16,393 bases of DNA from an uncultured Eubacterium sp. GTDB taxonomy: Bacteria > Bacillota > Clostridia > Lachnospirales > Lachnospiraceae. The position numbers were made by a program, and so were the translations under genes. Of the stretch, positions 1 to 7,510 are shown piece after piece (position 1 is the stretch's first letter; every line of letters starts with the position of its first letter). Under the pieces are notes generated by a model. The model saw only the letters and a program-made list of their open reading frames with translations, had not been told where the DNA came from and ran no database searches. The DNA lies in contig NZ_CAKRAS010000060.1 of the NCBI RefSeq assembly GCF_934295145.1, positions 1-16,393 of the forward strand, read 5' to 3'.

Positions 1-112
1 GGTAGTTCCACATGCCGACAGGTTTCTTTTTGTCCGAACATCTTATAAATATGTTTTTATAAAGACGATGTATTTACTTTTCTAATGTACGAGTGTTTCA
101 GACGAAATCTGA
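1..112. other. Intergenic tail after the MFS gene; no gene seen
   Basis: This stretch lies downstream of the minus-strand transporter gene, which stops at 113-115. It holds only AT-rich imperfect palindromes around 42-64, and no hairpin followed by a clear T-run on the minus strand. No coding frame with a ribosome binding site was found. The transporter's terminator may lie left of the window. Confidence 0.4.
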
Positions 113-1384
113 TTAACGTACGTCTTTGTCAATCGGCTCAACTTTTAATACGCACATAGCGATGAGTCCGATAACAGCCATAACTGCCATGATGATGTAA
201 GCGAGCTGACAAGTAGGATCGATTGAGTTACAAGCAGATACTACTGTGATACCAACACCTGTCATTACAGAGTTCAGCGGCTGAATAACAGAGAATGCGT
301 TTTTGAAATCGTAACGTCCCCAGATAGCTGCTGTACAGGATACCATTAAGTTGGAAGATCCACCTAACATTACAGCAAGGATCGGAAGGGAAATGTAATG
401 TAATGCAGTTACATGTGTTAAGCAGCAAATTACTGCTACAAAAGCCAGAACATTGATCAGAATACCTGTTTTCTTTGTGCCGATCTTAACGTCTAACCAA
501 CCTACTACGATAGATCCCGGGATAGCAAGTACACCTGCGATACCAAGCATCTGAAGTACGGTAGGAAGTTCATAACCCATAACCATGAATTTTGTTACGA
601 AGTTGGACATGATACCCATGGACATGAAACCTGTGATACCAACTGCGATCCAGAGGATCCACATGCGTCCTGTTTTCAGACATTTACCAGCTGTCCATTT
701 AGATGTTTTTAAGTACTCAAGAGCTGCCTGATGCTCAGCTTTTGCTTTCTCATTATCGAAGGACGGATCATTATCCGGGTAACCACCTTTTTCTTCCGGG
801 AAATCACGAACGAAAAGAAGTACTACGATACCAACGATAACTGCAATAACAGCAACTGCCATGTAGTATGCGGAATATCCAACTGTGCCTACAAACATAC
901 CTGCTACTGCAGATGTTGTAGCTGCAGATAACGGATAACCTGCGGTACAAAGACCCATAGCTACACCACGTTTTGTCGGGAACCAGTGTCCGATGATCTC
1001 ACCTGCAAGCAGCATTGCGGATGCAAGAGAGAATGTGTAAATTACTACATAACATACTACAACACCAACGGTGTTATGTACCTGACCGATCAGGACTGTA
1101 AATACAGCGGTGATGATCATGCTCAGTCCCCAGTAAAGACGGATTGACTGTTTGTTGATCAGACGTCCAAGGATAATACTACCGATGATACCAAATGGTA
1201 CTGCGATCGTAGACATTGCGTAAACCGCACCCTGGTTGATACCAAGTCCGATAAATACATCACGGGTTACGTTCAGTGAATCAGATGTCAGTGCTGAATA
1301 CACATAACATGAGAAAAATGCCAGAATTACGATGATGTAACCTTTTACACCAAGGTTCCAGCTGCTCGTTTTTTTGTTGTTCAT
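113..1384 (-). CDS. MFS transporter, probable organic anion/monocarboxylate type
   Basis: Cytoplasmic-membrane secondary transporter of the major facilitator superfamily, 423 residues from the chosen start. About twelve hydrophobic segments are visible, split by a long charged central loop (roughly residues 193-240) as usual for MFS. The loop after TM4 has the pattern WFPTKRGVAMG (134-144), which I associate with the oxalate/formate and monocarboxylate branches; this does not identify the substrate. The frame is open upstream to 1408, but the ATG at 1384 is preferred because AGGAGG lies at 1394-1399, nine bases away. It has its own strong promoter (1578-1606) and a leader of about 187 nt, and lies downstream of a LysR gene on the same strand. 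Inference: the transporter imports a compound sensed by that regulator. Confidence 0.88.
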   Translation of the reverse strand: MNNKKTSSWNLGVKGYIIVILAFFSCYVYSALTSDSLNVTRDVFIGLGINQGAVYAMSTIAVPFGIIGSIILGRLINKQSIRLYWGLSMIITAVFTVLIGQVHNTVGVVVCYVVIYTFSLASAMLLAGEIIGHWFPTKRGVAMGLCTAGYPLSAATTSAVAGMFVGTVGYSAYYMAVAVIAVIVGIVVLLFVRDFPEEKGGYPDNDPSFDNEKAKAEHQAALEYLKTSKWTAGKCLKTGRMWILWIAVGITGFMSMGIMSNFVTKFMVMGYELPTVLQMLGIAGVLAIPGSIVVGWLDVKIGTKKTGILINVLAFVAVICCLTHVTALHYISLPILAVMLGGSSNLMVSCTAAIWGRYDFKNAFSVIQPLNSVMTGVGITVVSACNSIDPTCQLAYIIMAVMAVIGLIAMCVLKVEPIDKDVR

Positions 1385-1393
1385 TTCAACTTT

Positions 1394-1399
1394 CCTCCT
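1394..1399 (-). promoter_or_regulatory. RBS fixing the MFS start
   Basis: AGGAGG on the minus strand, nine bases before the ATG at 1384. It favours this start over the upstream ATG at 1408 of the same frame. Confidence 0.75.
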
Positions 1400-1577
1400 A
1401 AACACCATAAAACCATTTTTTATTTTGTTTCAATAACAACTTCACCGGAACAGATAATAATGAAAAGACTTCATTTTCATGACACATGCCGAATTCTATC
1501 TGCTATCTGAATTCCATGTAACCAGGAATTCCTATATAGAAAGCAACAGCTCATGTATCTGCCCTGAAAACATAGCT

Positions 1578-1606
1578 ATTTTAGCTTAAGGAAATCTTAA
1601 AGTCAA
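1578..1606 (-). promoter_or_regulatory. Sigma-A promoter of the MFS gene
   Basis: On the minus strand a -35 box TTGACT (1601-1606) and a -10 box TAAAAT (1578-1583) are separated by exactly 17 bases. The predicted start of transcription is near 1571. An inverted repeat centred near 1632 lies about 60 bases upstream of that point, the usual place for a LysR-type recognition site. Confidence 0.7.
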
Positions 1607-1625
1607 TACATTTTCGACAAACTCC

Positions 1626-1661
1626 AGATGTATGCATCTCTCATTTATGTGCACCTTGCAC
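1626..1661. promoter_or_regulatory. Candidate LysR-type operator upstream of the MFS promoter
   Basis: Two inverted repeats lie close together: AGATG-TATG-CATCT at 1626-1639 and GTGCA-CCT-TGCAC at 1649-1661. The first is centred about -61 relative to the inferred transcript start. It shares the core ATGTAT with a second inverted repeat at 2927-2946, upstream of the divergent flavoprotein gene. Binding by the neighbouring LysR protein is inference. Confidence 0.4.
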
Positions 1662-1891
1662 AAGCACCACATCTATTAATGCATTTTACGCATTACTGCA
1701 ATCCATTTTTCGGATATATCAGCTTCCATTTTTCCATTTTTGATATTTTTCTGCCATTTTTCCTGAAAGCATCCGATTTTTTAATCCATTTTTGTTATTA
1801 AAAAATCCACTTGTTCGGACTTAGATTGTTTTTATTTTTATACTTTTTTTAGAATTCCTCCGGTTTTTTCTTGTATCATGCACGATTTCTA
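1662..1891. other. AT-rich intergenic region with five CCATTTTT copies
   Basis: No gene is seen. The octamer CCATTTTT occurs at 1703-1710, 1726-1733, 1734-1741, 1754-1761 and 1786-1793, within a T-rich plus strand. A further CCATTTTTT occurs at 3036-3044, upstream of the flavoprotein gene. No clear terminator follows the LysR gene here. The region may hold extra regulatory sites or may simply be low-complexity sequence. Confidence 0.35.
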
Positions 1892-2788
1892 TTAAATTTT
1901 TGTTAATTTTTTCTCAAGCATTTCCATAAAAATAGCGATGGCTGGATTGTAGTTATTTTTCCTCCAGGCCATGGTAATATTGTGGTCTTTGGCTTCAGGC
2001 ATATGAATGCTGCGTAGTACAACATGTGGATTCTGCCGCTCAATGGTACGGTTTGACGTGATCGCCACGCCGTTTCCAGTCTGTACCCAAAGCATAACAT
2101 CCTCCATTTTTTCTACCAGAAGGAAATCCGGATGAACACCACAACGGGCACACAGATTTGTAATGTAGCTGTATCCTTCCTCACTGGCCTTCGGCCCAAG
2201 CTGGATAAAGCGCTCATCCTTCAGATCTTCCAGCCTCATCTGCTCCTGCTGCGCCAGTGGATGGTTGCGGTTCAGCATAATGCAGGAATCAAATTTCTGC
2301 ACATTTACCGTCATCAGATCCGGTTTATCATACAGGGAAAATCCATATGTCAATATCAGATCCAGGTCTCCGGCGGCCAGACGCACCGGCAGTTCTCCCA
2401 GAGAAAAACGTTCCAGACTCATCTCAATATTTTCATAAGCCTCGCGAAATTCCCTGATAACATCGTCAAACAATTCCGAAATATCGTAAATATCCAGAAA
2501 GCCAATATGCAGCTCCCCTTCGTAACCGGAATTGGCATGTTTTGCATCTTCCACCGCCTCCGCATAATCCGTCAGAAGGTTTGACAGACGACTGTACAAC
2601 ACACTGCCACCCGGAGTCAGTTTCAGACGTTTTTTATCCCGGACAAACAGCTTGGTGCCCAGTTCTTCTTCCATGGCATTGATCTGGCGGCTCAGGGCCG
2701 GCTGCGTGATAAACAGACATTTGGCGGCTTCCGTAAAACTTAAGCATTCCGCCACTGTCACAAAATATTTAATCTGATTAAAAGTCAT
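1892..2788 (-). CDS. LysR-family transcriptional regulator
   Basis: DNA-binding regulator of 298 residues, the usual length for the family. The N-terminal winged helix-turn-helix is clear: FTEAAKCLFITQPALSRQIN at residues 18-37, followed by the typical EEELGTKLFVR. The remainder (about 90-298) reads as the periplasmic-binding-protein-like effector domain. The start at 2788 gives the standard LysR N-terminus (MTFNQIKYF); the ribosome binding site before it is weak. The gene is divergent from the flavoprotein gene at 3080 and upstream of the MFS gene on its own strand. LysR genes often control a divergent neighbour, so both are candidate targets. The inducer cannot be read from sequence. Confidence 0.92.
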   Translation of the reverse strand: MTFNQIKYFVTVAECLSFTEAAKCLFITQPALSRQINAMEEELGTKLFVRDKKRLKLTPGGSVLYSRLSNLLTDYAEAVEDAKHANSGYEGELHIGFLDIYDISELFDDVIREFREAYENIEMSLERFSLGELPVRLAAGDLDLILTYGFSLYDKPDLMTVNVQKFDSCIMLNRNHPLAQQEQMRLEDLKDERFIQLGPKASEEGYSYITNLCARCGVHPDFLLVEKMEDVMLWVQTGNGVAITSNRTIERQNPHVVLRSIHMPEAKDHNITMAWRKNNYNPAIAIFMEMLEKKLTKI

Positions 2789-2855
2789 TTTTTCTTACGC
2801 CCCTACATTCCTTACTTTTACTTCCTGTCCACAGGCATTTTTCTTCCTAGCACTT

Positions 2856-2885
2856 ATTATACCCTGGTTCATAACTCAAATGCAA
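2856..2885 (-). promoter_or_regulatory. Probable promoter of the LysR gene
   Basis: On the minus strand a perfect TATAAT -10 box occupies 2856-2861. A weak -35 box TTGCAT lies at 2880-2885 with an 18-base spacer. The leader would be about 60 nt. Confidence 0.5.
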
Positions 2886-2926
2886 CTTTTCTATTACCAA
2901 AAGGCATATTTATATAAAGTTTTTGC

Positions 2927-2946
2927 ATGTATTGATAAAGATACAT
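2927..2946. promoter_or_regulatory. Candidate LysR-type operator in the divergent region
   Basis: Perfect inverted repeat ATGTAT-N8-ATACAT. It lies between the LysR promoter and a weak promoter for the flavoprotein gene. Its half-site resembles the ATGTATGCAT core found upstream of the MFS promoter. Assignment to the adjacent LysR protein is inference. Confidence 0.45.
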
Positions 2947-2949
2947 CAC

Positions 2950-2978
2950 TAGGCAGCTAATTTTGTTCATGATACACT
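2950..2978 (+). promoter_or_regulatory. Weak promoter candidate for the flavoprotein gene
   Basis: TAGGCA (2950-2955) and TACACT (2973-2978) are separated by 17 bases. Both boxes are poor matches to consensus, which fits a promoter needing an activator. The inverted repeat at 2927-2946 lies just upstream. The leader would be about 95 nt, ending in AGGAGG at 3067-3072. Confidence 0.35.
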
Positions 2979-3079
2979 AAATCTATCAGCGCAGTCCATT
3001 TCTTACGAATGTGATTGCCATACAGAATCCAATATCCATTTTTTAACAAGTAAACAGTATCATTACAGGAGGTTTTACA

Positions 3080-4030
3080 ATGAAAATTTTAGGTATCGTG
3101 GCTGGACGTCACAATGGAAACAGCGAAATTTTAGTAAAAGAAGCTCTGCTTGCCTGTCAGGAGGCCGGTGCTGAATGCAAATTGATCAACTTATTTGACT
3201 ACAACATCGAGCACTGTACCGGATGCGAAGGATGTACTATGCAGATGGGTAACGTAGCAATGGGAAAAGCTGAAAAATACAACGGCTGTATCTTAAAAGA
3301 CAAAGATGATATGGATAAGATTGTTCAGGAAATGTACACCTGCAACGGAATCATCGTTGGTGTTCCGACTTATGATCTGACACCAAGTTCTCTGTATCTG
3401 AAATTTGCTCAGAGATTCCTGGCCTATGAGCTTTCTTTCCTGCTTGAGATTGGTGCAGTCAAAGAAGATCCTCATATGGTAGGCGGACTGATCGCAGTCG
3501 GCGGTTCCTGTCACGACTGGCAGACACTTGCTCTGGAAGGCATGAGCGCAACTATGTTTACACAGTCCGTTCAGGTTGTTGACCAGATGCTGTCCACCAG
3601 AAACGGCCGTCCGGGTAACGTATTACTGCGTGACGAGCAGATCGAGCGTGCTCACAAAATGGGTGAAAACATCGTTAAAGCAATCAATACTCCGGTAGAA
3701 GAGCGTGGATGGCTTGGTGATCCGGATCAGGGAATGTGCCCGAGATGTCATTCCGCACTGATCTACAAAGGCGACAAACACTGGGATGGTATTGAGTTCC
3801 CGTTCGAGTGCGCAGTTTGTGGTGCAGGTGGAGATCTTGTAAAAGACGAAAATGGCGAGTATAAATTCGTACTGGCTGAGAATGGCCTGATTCGTGATCG
3901 AAATGTAAACTCTGCCCGTGCGGAGCACTTAAATGAGATTATTAAGACAAGAATTGATTTCTTTGAACATATGGATGTGGTTCAGCAGAAATATGGAAAA
4001 TATAAAGAACTGAAATTCCCGGCTATCTAA
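3080..4030 (+). CDS. Flavodoxin-fold (NADPH-dependent FMN reductase-like) protein with CxxCxxC and zinc-ribbon-like tail
   Basis: Protein of 316 residues. The first ~200 read as a flavodoxin-like FMN-binding domain (PF03358 type): MKILGIVAGR then HNGNSE for the phosphate loop, and GVPTYDLTPS around 94-103. Cys46, Cys49 and Cys52 form CxxCxxC after the second strand, with another cysteine at 70. Iron-sulfur flavoproteins (Isf) carry a compact CX2CX2CX5C motif at this place, so a [4Fe-4S] cluster is possible, though the last spacing here is much longer. Residues 220-247 add CPRC...CAVC, a zinc-knuckle or rubredoxin-like element beyond the usual ~190-residue family length. The start is supported by AGGAGG at 3067-3072. 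The gene is divergent from LysR. A redox role on a small molecule handled by the MFS protein is inference. Confidence 0.8.
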   Translation: MKILGIVAGRHNGNSEILVKEALLACQEAGAECKLINLFDYNIEHCTGCEGCTMQMGNVAMGKAEKYNGCILKDKDDMDKIVQEMYTCNGIIVGVPTYDLTPSSLYLKFAQRFLAYELSFLLEIGAVKEDPHMVGGLIAVGGSCHDWQTLALEGMSATMFTQSVQVVDQMLSTRNGRPGNVLLRDEQIERAHKMGENIVKAINTPVEERGWLGDPDQGMCPRCHSALIYKGDKHWDGIEFPFECAVCGAGGDLVKDENGEYKFVLAENGLIRDRNVNSARAEHLNEIIKTRIDFFEHMDVVQQKYGKYKELKFPAI

Positions 4031-4111
4031 GGTCTTGTTTCGGGTAAGTTATTCTAACATTAACGTTGTGCTGTGCACGCTGATTTACGCTACAAAAAAC
4101 ACTGAAAATTG

Positions 4112-4137
4112 TAGTAACAAAGTTACTAACTGTTTTT
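4112..4137 (+). terminator. Small hairpin terminator after the flavoprotein gene
   Basis: TAGTAAC (4112-4118), loop AAA, GTTACTA (4122-4128), followed after a few bases by five T at 4133-4137. The stem is only seven AT-rich pairs, so it is probably weak; the larger structure at 4196-4292 is the better terminator. Confidence 0.4.
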
Positions 4138-4195
4138 AGATTCTGAGCCAGAGGGAAAAACGAGCCATCGCGAAGCGGCTTGTCCTTGATCAATC

Positions 4196-4292
4196 AAAAA
4201 AGGAACTGCTACACTGTTGTCAGCGACGGAAGAAATCTAACTGTTTTTGAGTTCCTCGCCGTCGGTAACAAACCTATAGCAGTTCTTTTTTT
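4196..4292. terminator. Large bidirectional terminator between convergent genes
   Basis: A 16-bp outer stem pairs 4196-4211 with 4277-4292: six A, then GGAACTGCTA, against TAGCAGTTC and a run of seven T. It is continuous on the plus strand with one G-U pair. An inner CGACGG/CCGTCG stem (4224-4229 with 4259-4264) extends it. T-runs follow the stem on both strands, so it can serve the flavoprotein gene (plus) and the carboxypeptidase gene (minus, ending 4345). At about 97 nt it is much longer than a typical intrinsic terminator. Confidence 0.65.
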
Positions 4293-4344
4293 GTATTGTC
4301 AGGGATGGCGTATGATTGCCCCACACCTGAACTTCATCAATTTA

Positions 4345-5829
4345 TCAGCGTCCACCACGCTTGTTCCATTTCCGGTTATTTTTAATCGTTTTGTAGCGAC
4401 GGTCACGTCTTTCTTTTCTGCGATGGAAACGACGGATATTGTTATGCAGAAACCAGATCACCAGAATGATCACCACAGCTGCTGCCACACCGCCCCCCAG
4501 CAACAACAGTTTCTTTTTGCTGATGGAAATGCCGCTCTTTTTGCCGGTATTGTTTTTGGTTGTGTTTGTTGATTCTGCTGTTGCAGACGCATCATTTTGC
4601 GTCGAATTATCAGCCGATTGCACACTTCCGGATTTCTCACCAAACGGATATTCCGCTATTTTTGCGCCAGTCGTCACCACATTCGCAGTCCCGACCTGTC
4701 TGCCACCGTAAGAGTACACCAGAGTTCCCAGTATACTGTCACTGGTCTGGTCATAGTTTACTTCCGTCTGTGTATCAAGAAAATTTGCTGAAGCCGGCAG
4801 AATGATCTGCGCGCTGTCGTCTACTTTTGCAAATGCATTCCATTCGGTAAACAATGTATTATCACTGCTCTGCGTCTTCTCATACCGCGTCTCATTCTGT
4901 GCCACATTGTACATCTTGAAATTCTCAAAGCAGTAATCAAACAATGTTCTGGTATCCGTATACTGACCCCCTGCGGTACAACCCATAACGACACAAATCA
5001 GTGTCATGCCATCTTTTTCCGCAAAGGTTACCAGTGTATTTCCCGCATCGGATGTCCATCCTGTTTTTCCACCAATACAGTAATCATACAGATTCTGACG
5101 TCCCTTGTATGCACTGATCATCTGATGATGGTTGTTCAATGGTGTCGGATCCGCATGTTTGTTTGTCGGCGGGATCTCATAACGCACGGTTCCGACAATT
5201 TTACGGAACATGCTGTTTTTGATTGCCTCTCTGGAAATCAGTGCCATATCGCGGGCACTGACAACGTGGTTGGGATCTGGCAGACCGTTACAGTTATTAA
5301 AATGTGTATTGGTACAACCAAGCTCTGCGGCTTTCGTATTCATCATATCGATAAATTTCTGGTAGTCACCACCACCGACATGCTCTGCCACCGCATAAGA
5401 GCACTCATTGGCTGATTCCAGCATGATCGCATACAGACACTGCTCCAGTGTCATCTCTTCGTCCAGATCTCTGGCAATATGAGAAGTTCCACCCTCATTT
5501 TCATAAACTGCTGTTGCTGAAAAATGTACGATTTCATCCAGACTGCAATTTTCCAACGCCAGTAATGTCGTCATGATCTTGGTGATACTTGCCGGATATC
5601 TCGGTGTATCAGCATCTTTTTCATACAAAACTGTTCCCGTGGCCGCATCCATGATGATAGCACTTCCGGCCTGTACTTCCGGTCCCGTTGGCCACTGTGC
5701 TGCCTGCTCCTGCGTGTTATCCGTACTGGCATCTGTACCTTCTGCATACGCTGAAGTTGTGCCAAATATGCCAACTGCCATTGCTACACACAGAAAAACA
5801 CCTGTCACTTTCTTTACTATTTTTTTCAT
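4345..5829 (-). CDS. D-alanyl-D-alanine carboxypeptidase (PBP5/DacA family), membrane-anchored
   Basis: Serine DD-carboxypeptidase (peptidase S11) of 494 residues that trims the terminal D-Ala from peptidoglycan stem peptides outside the membrane. An N-terminal signal peptide (MKKIVKK, hydrophobic core, cleavage near AYA-E at 27-30) is clear. The three penicillin-binding motifs are present: SITK (81-84), SAN (139-141) and KTG (255-257). A beta-rich region follows (about 305-397), then an Asn/Thr/Ser-rich linker. A C-terminal transmembrane segment (about 439-461) replaces the usual amphipathic anchor and precedes a very basic ~33-residue tail, presumably cytoplasmic. The start at 5829 is chosen over 5901 because it begins the signal peptide and has TGGAGG at 5835-5840. 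It converges with the flavoprotein gene and diverges from trmB. Confidence 0.93.
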   Translation of the reverse strand: MKKIVKKVTGVFLCVAMAVGIFGTTSAYAEGTDASTDNTQEQAAQWPTGPEVQAGSAIIMDAATGTVLYEKDADTPRYPASITKIMTTLLALENCSLDEIVHFSATAVYENEGGTSHIARDLDEEMTLEQCLYAIMLESANECSYAVAEHVGGGDYQKFIDMMNTKAAELGCTNTHFNNCNGLPDPNHVVSARDMALISREAIKNSMFRKIVGTVRYEIPPTNKHADPTPLNNHHQMISAYKGRQNLYDYCIGGKTGWTSDAGNTLVTFAEKDGMTLICVVMGCTAGGQYTDTRTLFDYCFENFKMYNVAQNETRYEKTQSSDNTLFTEWNAFAKVDDSAQIILPASANFLDTQTEVNYDQTSDSILGTLVYSYGGRQVGTANVVTTGAKIAEYPFGEKSGSVQSADNSTQNDASATAESTNTTKNNTGKKSGISISKKKLLLLGGGVAAAVVIILVIWFLHNNIRRFHRRKERRDRRYKTIKNNRKWNKRGGR

Positions 5830-5834
5830 TTTTT

Positions 5835-5840
5835 CCTCCA
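5835..5840 (-). promoter_or_regulatory. RBS fixing the carboxypeptidase start
   Basis: TGGAGG on the minus strand, five bases before the ATG at 5829. It supports the signal-peptide start over the upstream in-frame ATG at 5901. Confidence 0.75.
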
Positions 5841-5913
5841 AATATAGCAAACAGGCAATGCCGCTTGCATACCTTAGCACCTTTATCTCTATTTTTCCCA
5901 TAGATGCGTCAAT

Positions 5914-6005
5914 TATATATCAGATGTGAGATGCACAGAAGAATATGTCATGCATTGCATGACGTGCATCTCGCAGCAAGAATGCCGAGGGCATTCTTGA
6001 ATTAA
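5914..6005 (+). repeat. Modular palindromic repeat, copy A
   Basis: This copy has a left end with ATATCAGATGTGAGATG, a bulged hairpin, a perfect hairpin and AATTAA. Stem I pairs GAGATGCAC (5928-5936) with GTGCATCTC (5964-5972). A ten-base one-sided bulge (5937-5946) leads to stem II, GTCATGC (5947-5953) with GCATGAC (5957-5963). After linker GCAG comes stem III, CAAGAATGCC (5977-5986), loop GAG, GGCATTCTTG (5990-5999). Copies C (7793-7976) and B (7437-7510) on the opposite strand share these modules. The element lies between the divergent carboxypeptidase and trmB genes. On the minus strand its left end carries TATAAT facing the carboxypeptidase gene. Confidence 0.85.
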
Positions 6006-6152
6006 ATTCACATAATAACTATCATAGCAAAATTCGCAAATTCCGTCCAGTAAAACCACTTATCCTTCATAAAGAAACAAGAATTTGGTCGGAATTTTTA
6101 CCGTATTTAAGTAAAATCCCTGGCATTTTCCTGACAAACAGCGGTATTTCTC

Positions 6153-6181
6153 TTGTCGCACCACGGAACTTATAGTAAAAT
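6153..6181 (+). promoter_or_regulatory. Promoter of trmB
   Basis: TTGTCG (6153-6158) and TAAAAT (6176-6181) are separated by 17 bases. The leader is about 40 nt, with AAAGGA at 6213-6218 before the ATG at 6228. Confidence 0.6.
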
Positions 6182-6227
6182 ACCCAACAGACACAAATCG
6201 TTTTTTACAGCGAAAGGAATTATTTTT

Positions 6228-6872
6228 ATGAGATTAAGAAATGTACCGGGCTCCCGGGAAACCATCGCCGATCATCCGCTGTGTTTTCTTGAGGAGAACC
6301 CGCAGGCCGGCAACTGGCATACAATATTTGGAAATGACAATCCGATCCGCATTGAAGTAGGCATGGGAAAAGGTCAGTTTATTACTACCCTTGCGCAGCA
6401 GAATCCGGATATTAATTATATCGGCATTGAGAAATATTCCAGTGTGCTTGTCCGCGCTCTTGAAAAAACAGACGCCATGGAGACACAGCCGGAAAATCTG
6501 CGCTTCATTCGTATGGATGCAGAAAATATCTGCAATATGTTTGCAGAACATGAAGTAGATGGAATTTACCTGAACTTCTCTGATCCGTGGCCAAAGGATC
6601 GTCACGCAAAACGCCGCCTGACTTCTCAGACCTTCCTTGGCAGATATAACAAAATTTTGAAACCGGAAGGACATGTAGAATTCAAGACCGATAACAAAGA
6701 TCTGTTCCAGTTTTCCTTAGAACAGGTAGAACCGGCAGGATGGCATCTGGATGCTTTTACCTGGGATCTGCATCACAACGAAAAACTGAATCAGGGAAAT
6801 GTCATGACCGAATATGAGCAAAAATTTTCCTCTATGGGAAATCCAATCTGCAAAATGATCATTTCAAGATAA
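6228..6872 (+). CDS. trmB: tRNA (guanine-N7-)-methyltransferase
   Basis: Cytosolic SAM-dependent enzyme that makes 7-methylguanosine at position 46 of tRNA. The 214-residue product has the family hallmarks: N-terminal MRLRNVPGS, SAM motif EVGMGKGQF (43-51), GIEK (66-69), the TrmB signature SDPWPKDRHAKRRL (118-131) and TEYEQKF near the C-terminus (194-200). The frame is open further upstream, but the ATG at 6228 gives the canonical N-terminus and has AAAGGA nine bases before it. The upstream start at 6153 would overlap the promoter. The gene is monocistronic and ends in a strong hairpin at 6934-6984. Confidence 0.96.
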   Translation: MRLRNVPGSRETIADHPLCFLEENPQAGNWHTIFGNDNPIRIEVGMGKGQFITTLAQQNPDINYIGIEKYSSVLVRALEKTDAMETQPENLRFIRMDAENICNMFAEHEVDGIYLNFSDPWPKDRHAKRRLTSQTFLGRYNKILKPEGHVEFKTDNKDLFQFSLEQVEPAGWHLDAFTWDLHHNEKLNQGNVMTEYEQKFSSMGNPICKMIISR

Positions 6873-6933
6873 CATCCGTAGGGCTGTTATCTAAAAAGCC
6901 CCATAGTATTCGTTACATACACATCGATAATAT

Positions 6934-6984
6934 GCCCCCTTTTAGGTAGACAGTAAAAAGTTTATCTGAAAGGGGGCTTTTTCT
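6934..6984 (+). terminator. Rho-independent terminator of trmB
   Basis: GCCCCCTTT (6934-6942) pairs with AAAGGGGGC (6969-6977), followed by TTTTT. The 26-base interior has further partial pairing. The GIY-YIG gene runs into it from the other side, but there is no T-run on that strand. Confidence 0.8.
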
Positions 6985-6996
6985 ATGGGTAAAGTT

Positions 6997-7299
6997 TTAT
7001 CCCAGCAAATCCTGTTCTGCCACAGTTAATTCAGAACGCCACCCTTCTGCAGCAAGAAGTTTTAATTTTTCACTTTTTGCAAATCGTTTGATTTTTGCCT
7101 CACGGCTCATTGCTTCTGATTTCGTATCATGCACTTCCAGATATACCAGCTGCAACGGGCCGCGTCCCCGTGTATACTTTGCTCCTTTTCCACTGCGATG
7201 CTGTTCCAGACGCGCTGCAATATCATTGGTCCATCCGGTGTAGAGACTTCCATCCCCACACTTTAAGATATATGTATAATTTCTTGTTACTTCTTTCAT
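6997..7299 (-). CDS. GIY-YIG nuclease-domain protein (UPF0213/YhbQ type)
   Basis: Small single-domain protein of 100 residues. The GIY-YIG core is visible as YTYILKCGDGSLYTGWT (9-25), with the conserved Arg and His further on (AARLEQH, 28-34), the GKGAKYTRGRGPLQLVY block (38-54) and EAKIKRFAKSEKL (67-79). This matches the stand-alone UvrC-N-terminal-like family found widely in bacteria; the cellular role of these proteins is not well defined. The ribosome binding site is poor (AG-rich only). The gene is flanked by two repeat-rich regions and converges with trmB. Confidence 0.88.
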   Translation of the reverse strand: MKEVTRNYTYILKCGDGSLYTGWTNDIAARLEQHRSGKGAKYTRGRGPLQLVYLEVHDTKSEAMSREAKIKRFAKSEKLKLLAAEGWRSELTVAEQDLLG

Positions 7300-7436
7300 A
7301 TCAGTTCTTTTCTCTGTTTATTTGTATTTTACTCTGTTCATCTCATAAAAAGTACCGGCATACATACAATTTTACTTATTCAAGCAGAACATACATGAGA
7401 TTTACGTATAAACCTCACATACATTCCACTTAAAAA

Positions 7437-7510
7437 TTCAAGAATGCCCTCGGCATTCTTGTTGCTCACCACCTGCAGAGGTGGGAGTCATCTCACATCT
7501 GATATTATAA
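7437..7510 (-). repeat. Modular palindromic repeat, copy B (short form)
   Basis: Read on the minus strand this copy has the end ATATCAGATGTGAGATG, an ACTCCCACCT/AGGTGGTGAG hairpin (7465-7486 region), linker GCAA and the same stem III hairpin as copy A (7439-7448 with 7452-7461). It lacks the GTCATGC bulged hairpin of copies A and C. The right end on the plus strand reads CATCTGATATTATAA. Confidence 0.82.

Noticed and set aside
113..1384. Calling the MFS gene an oxalate/formate antiporter
   Set aside because: The family resemblance is general, and no substrate-specific residues or oxalate-degrading genes are present nearby.
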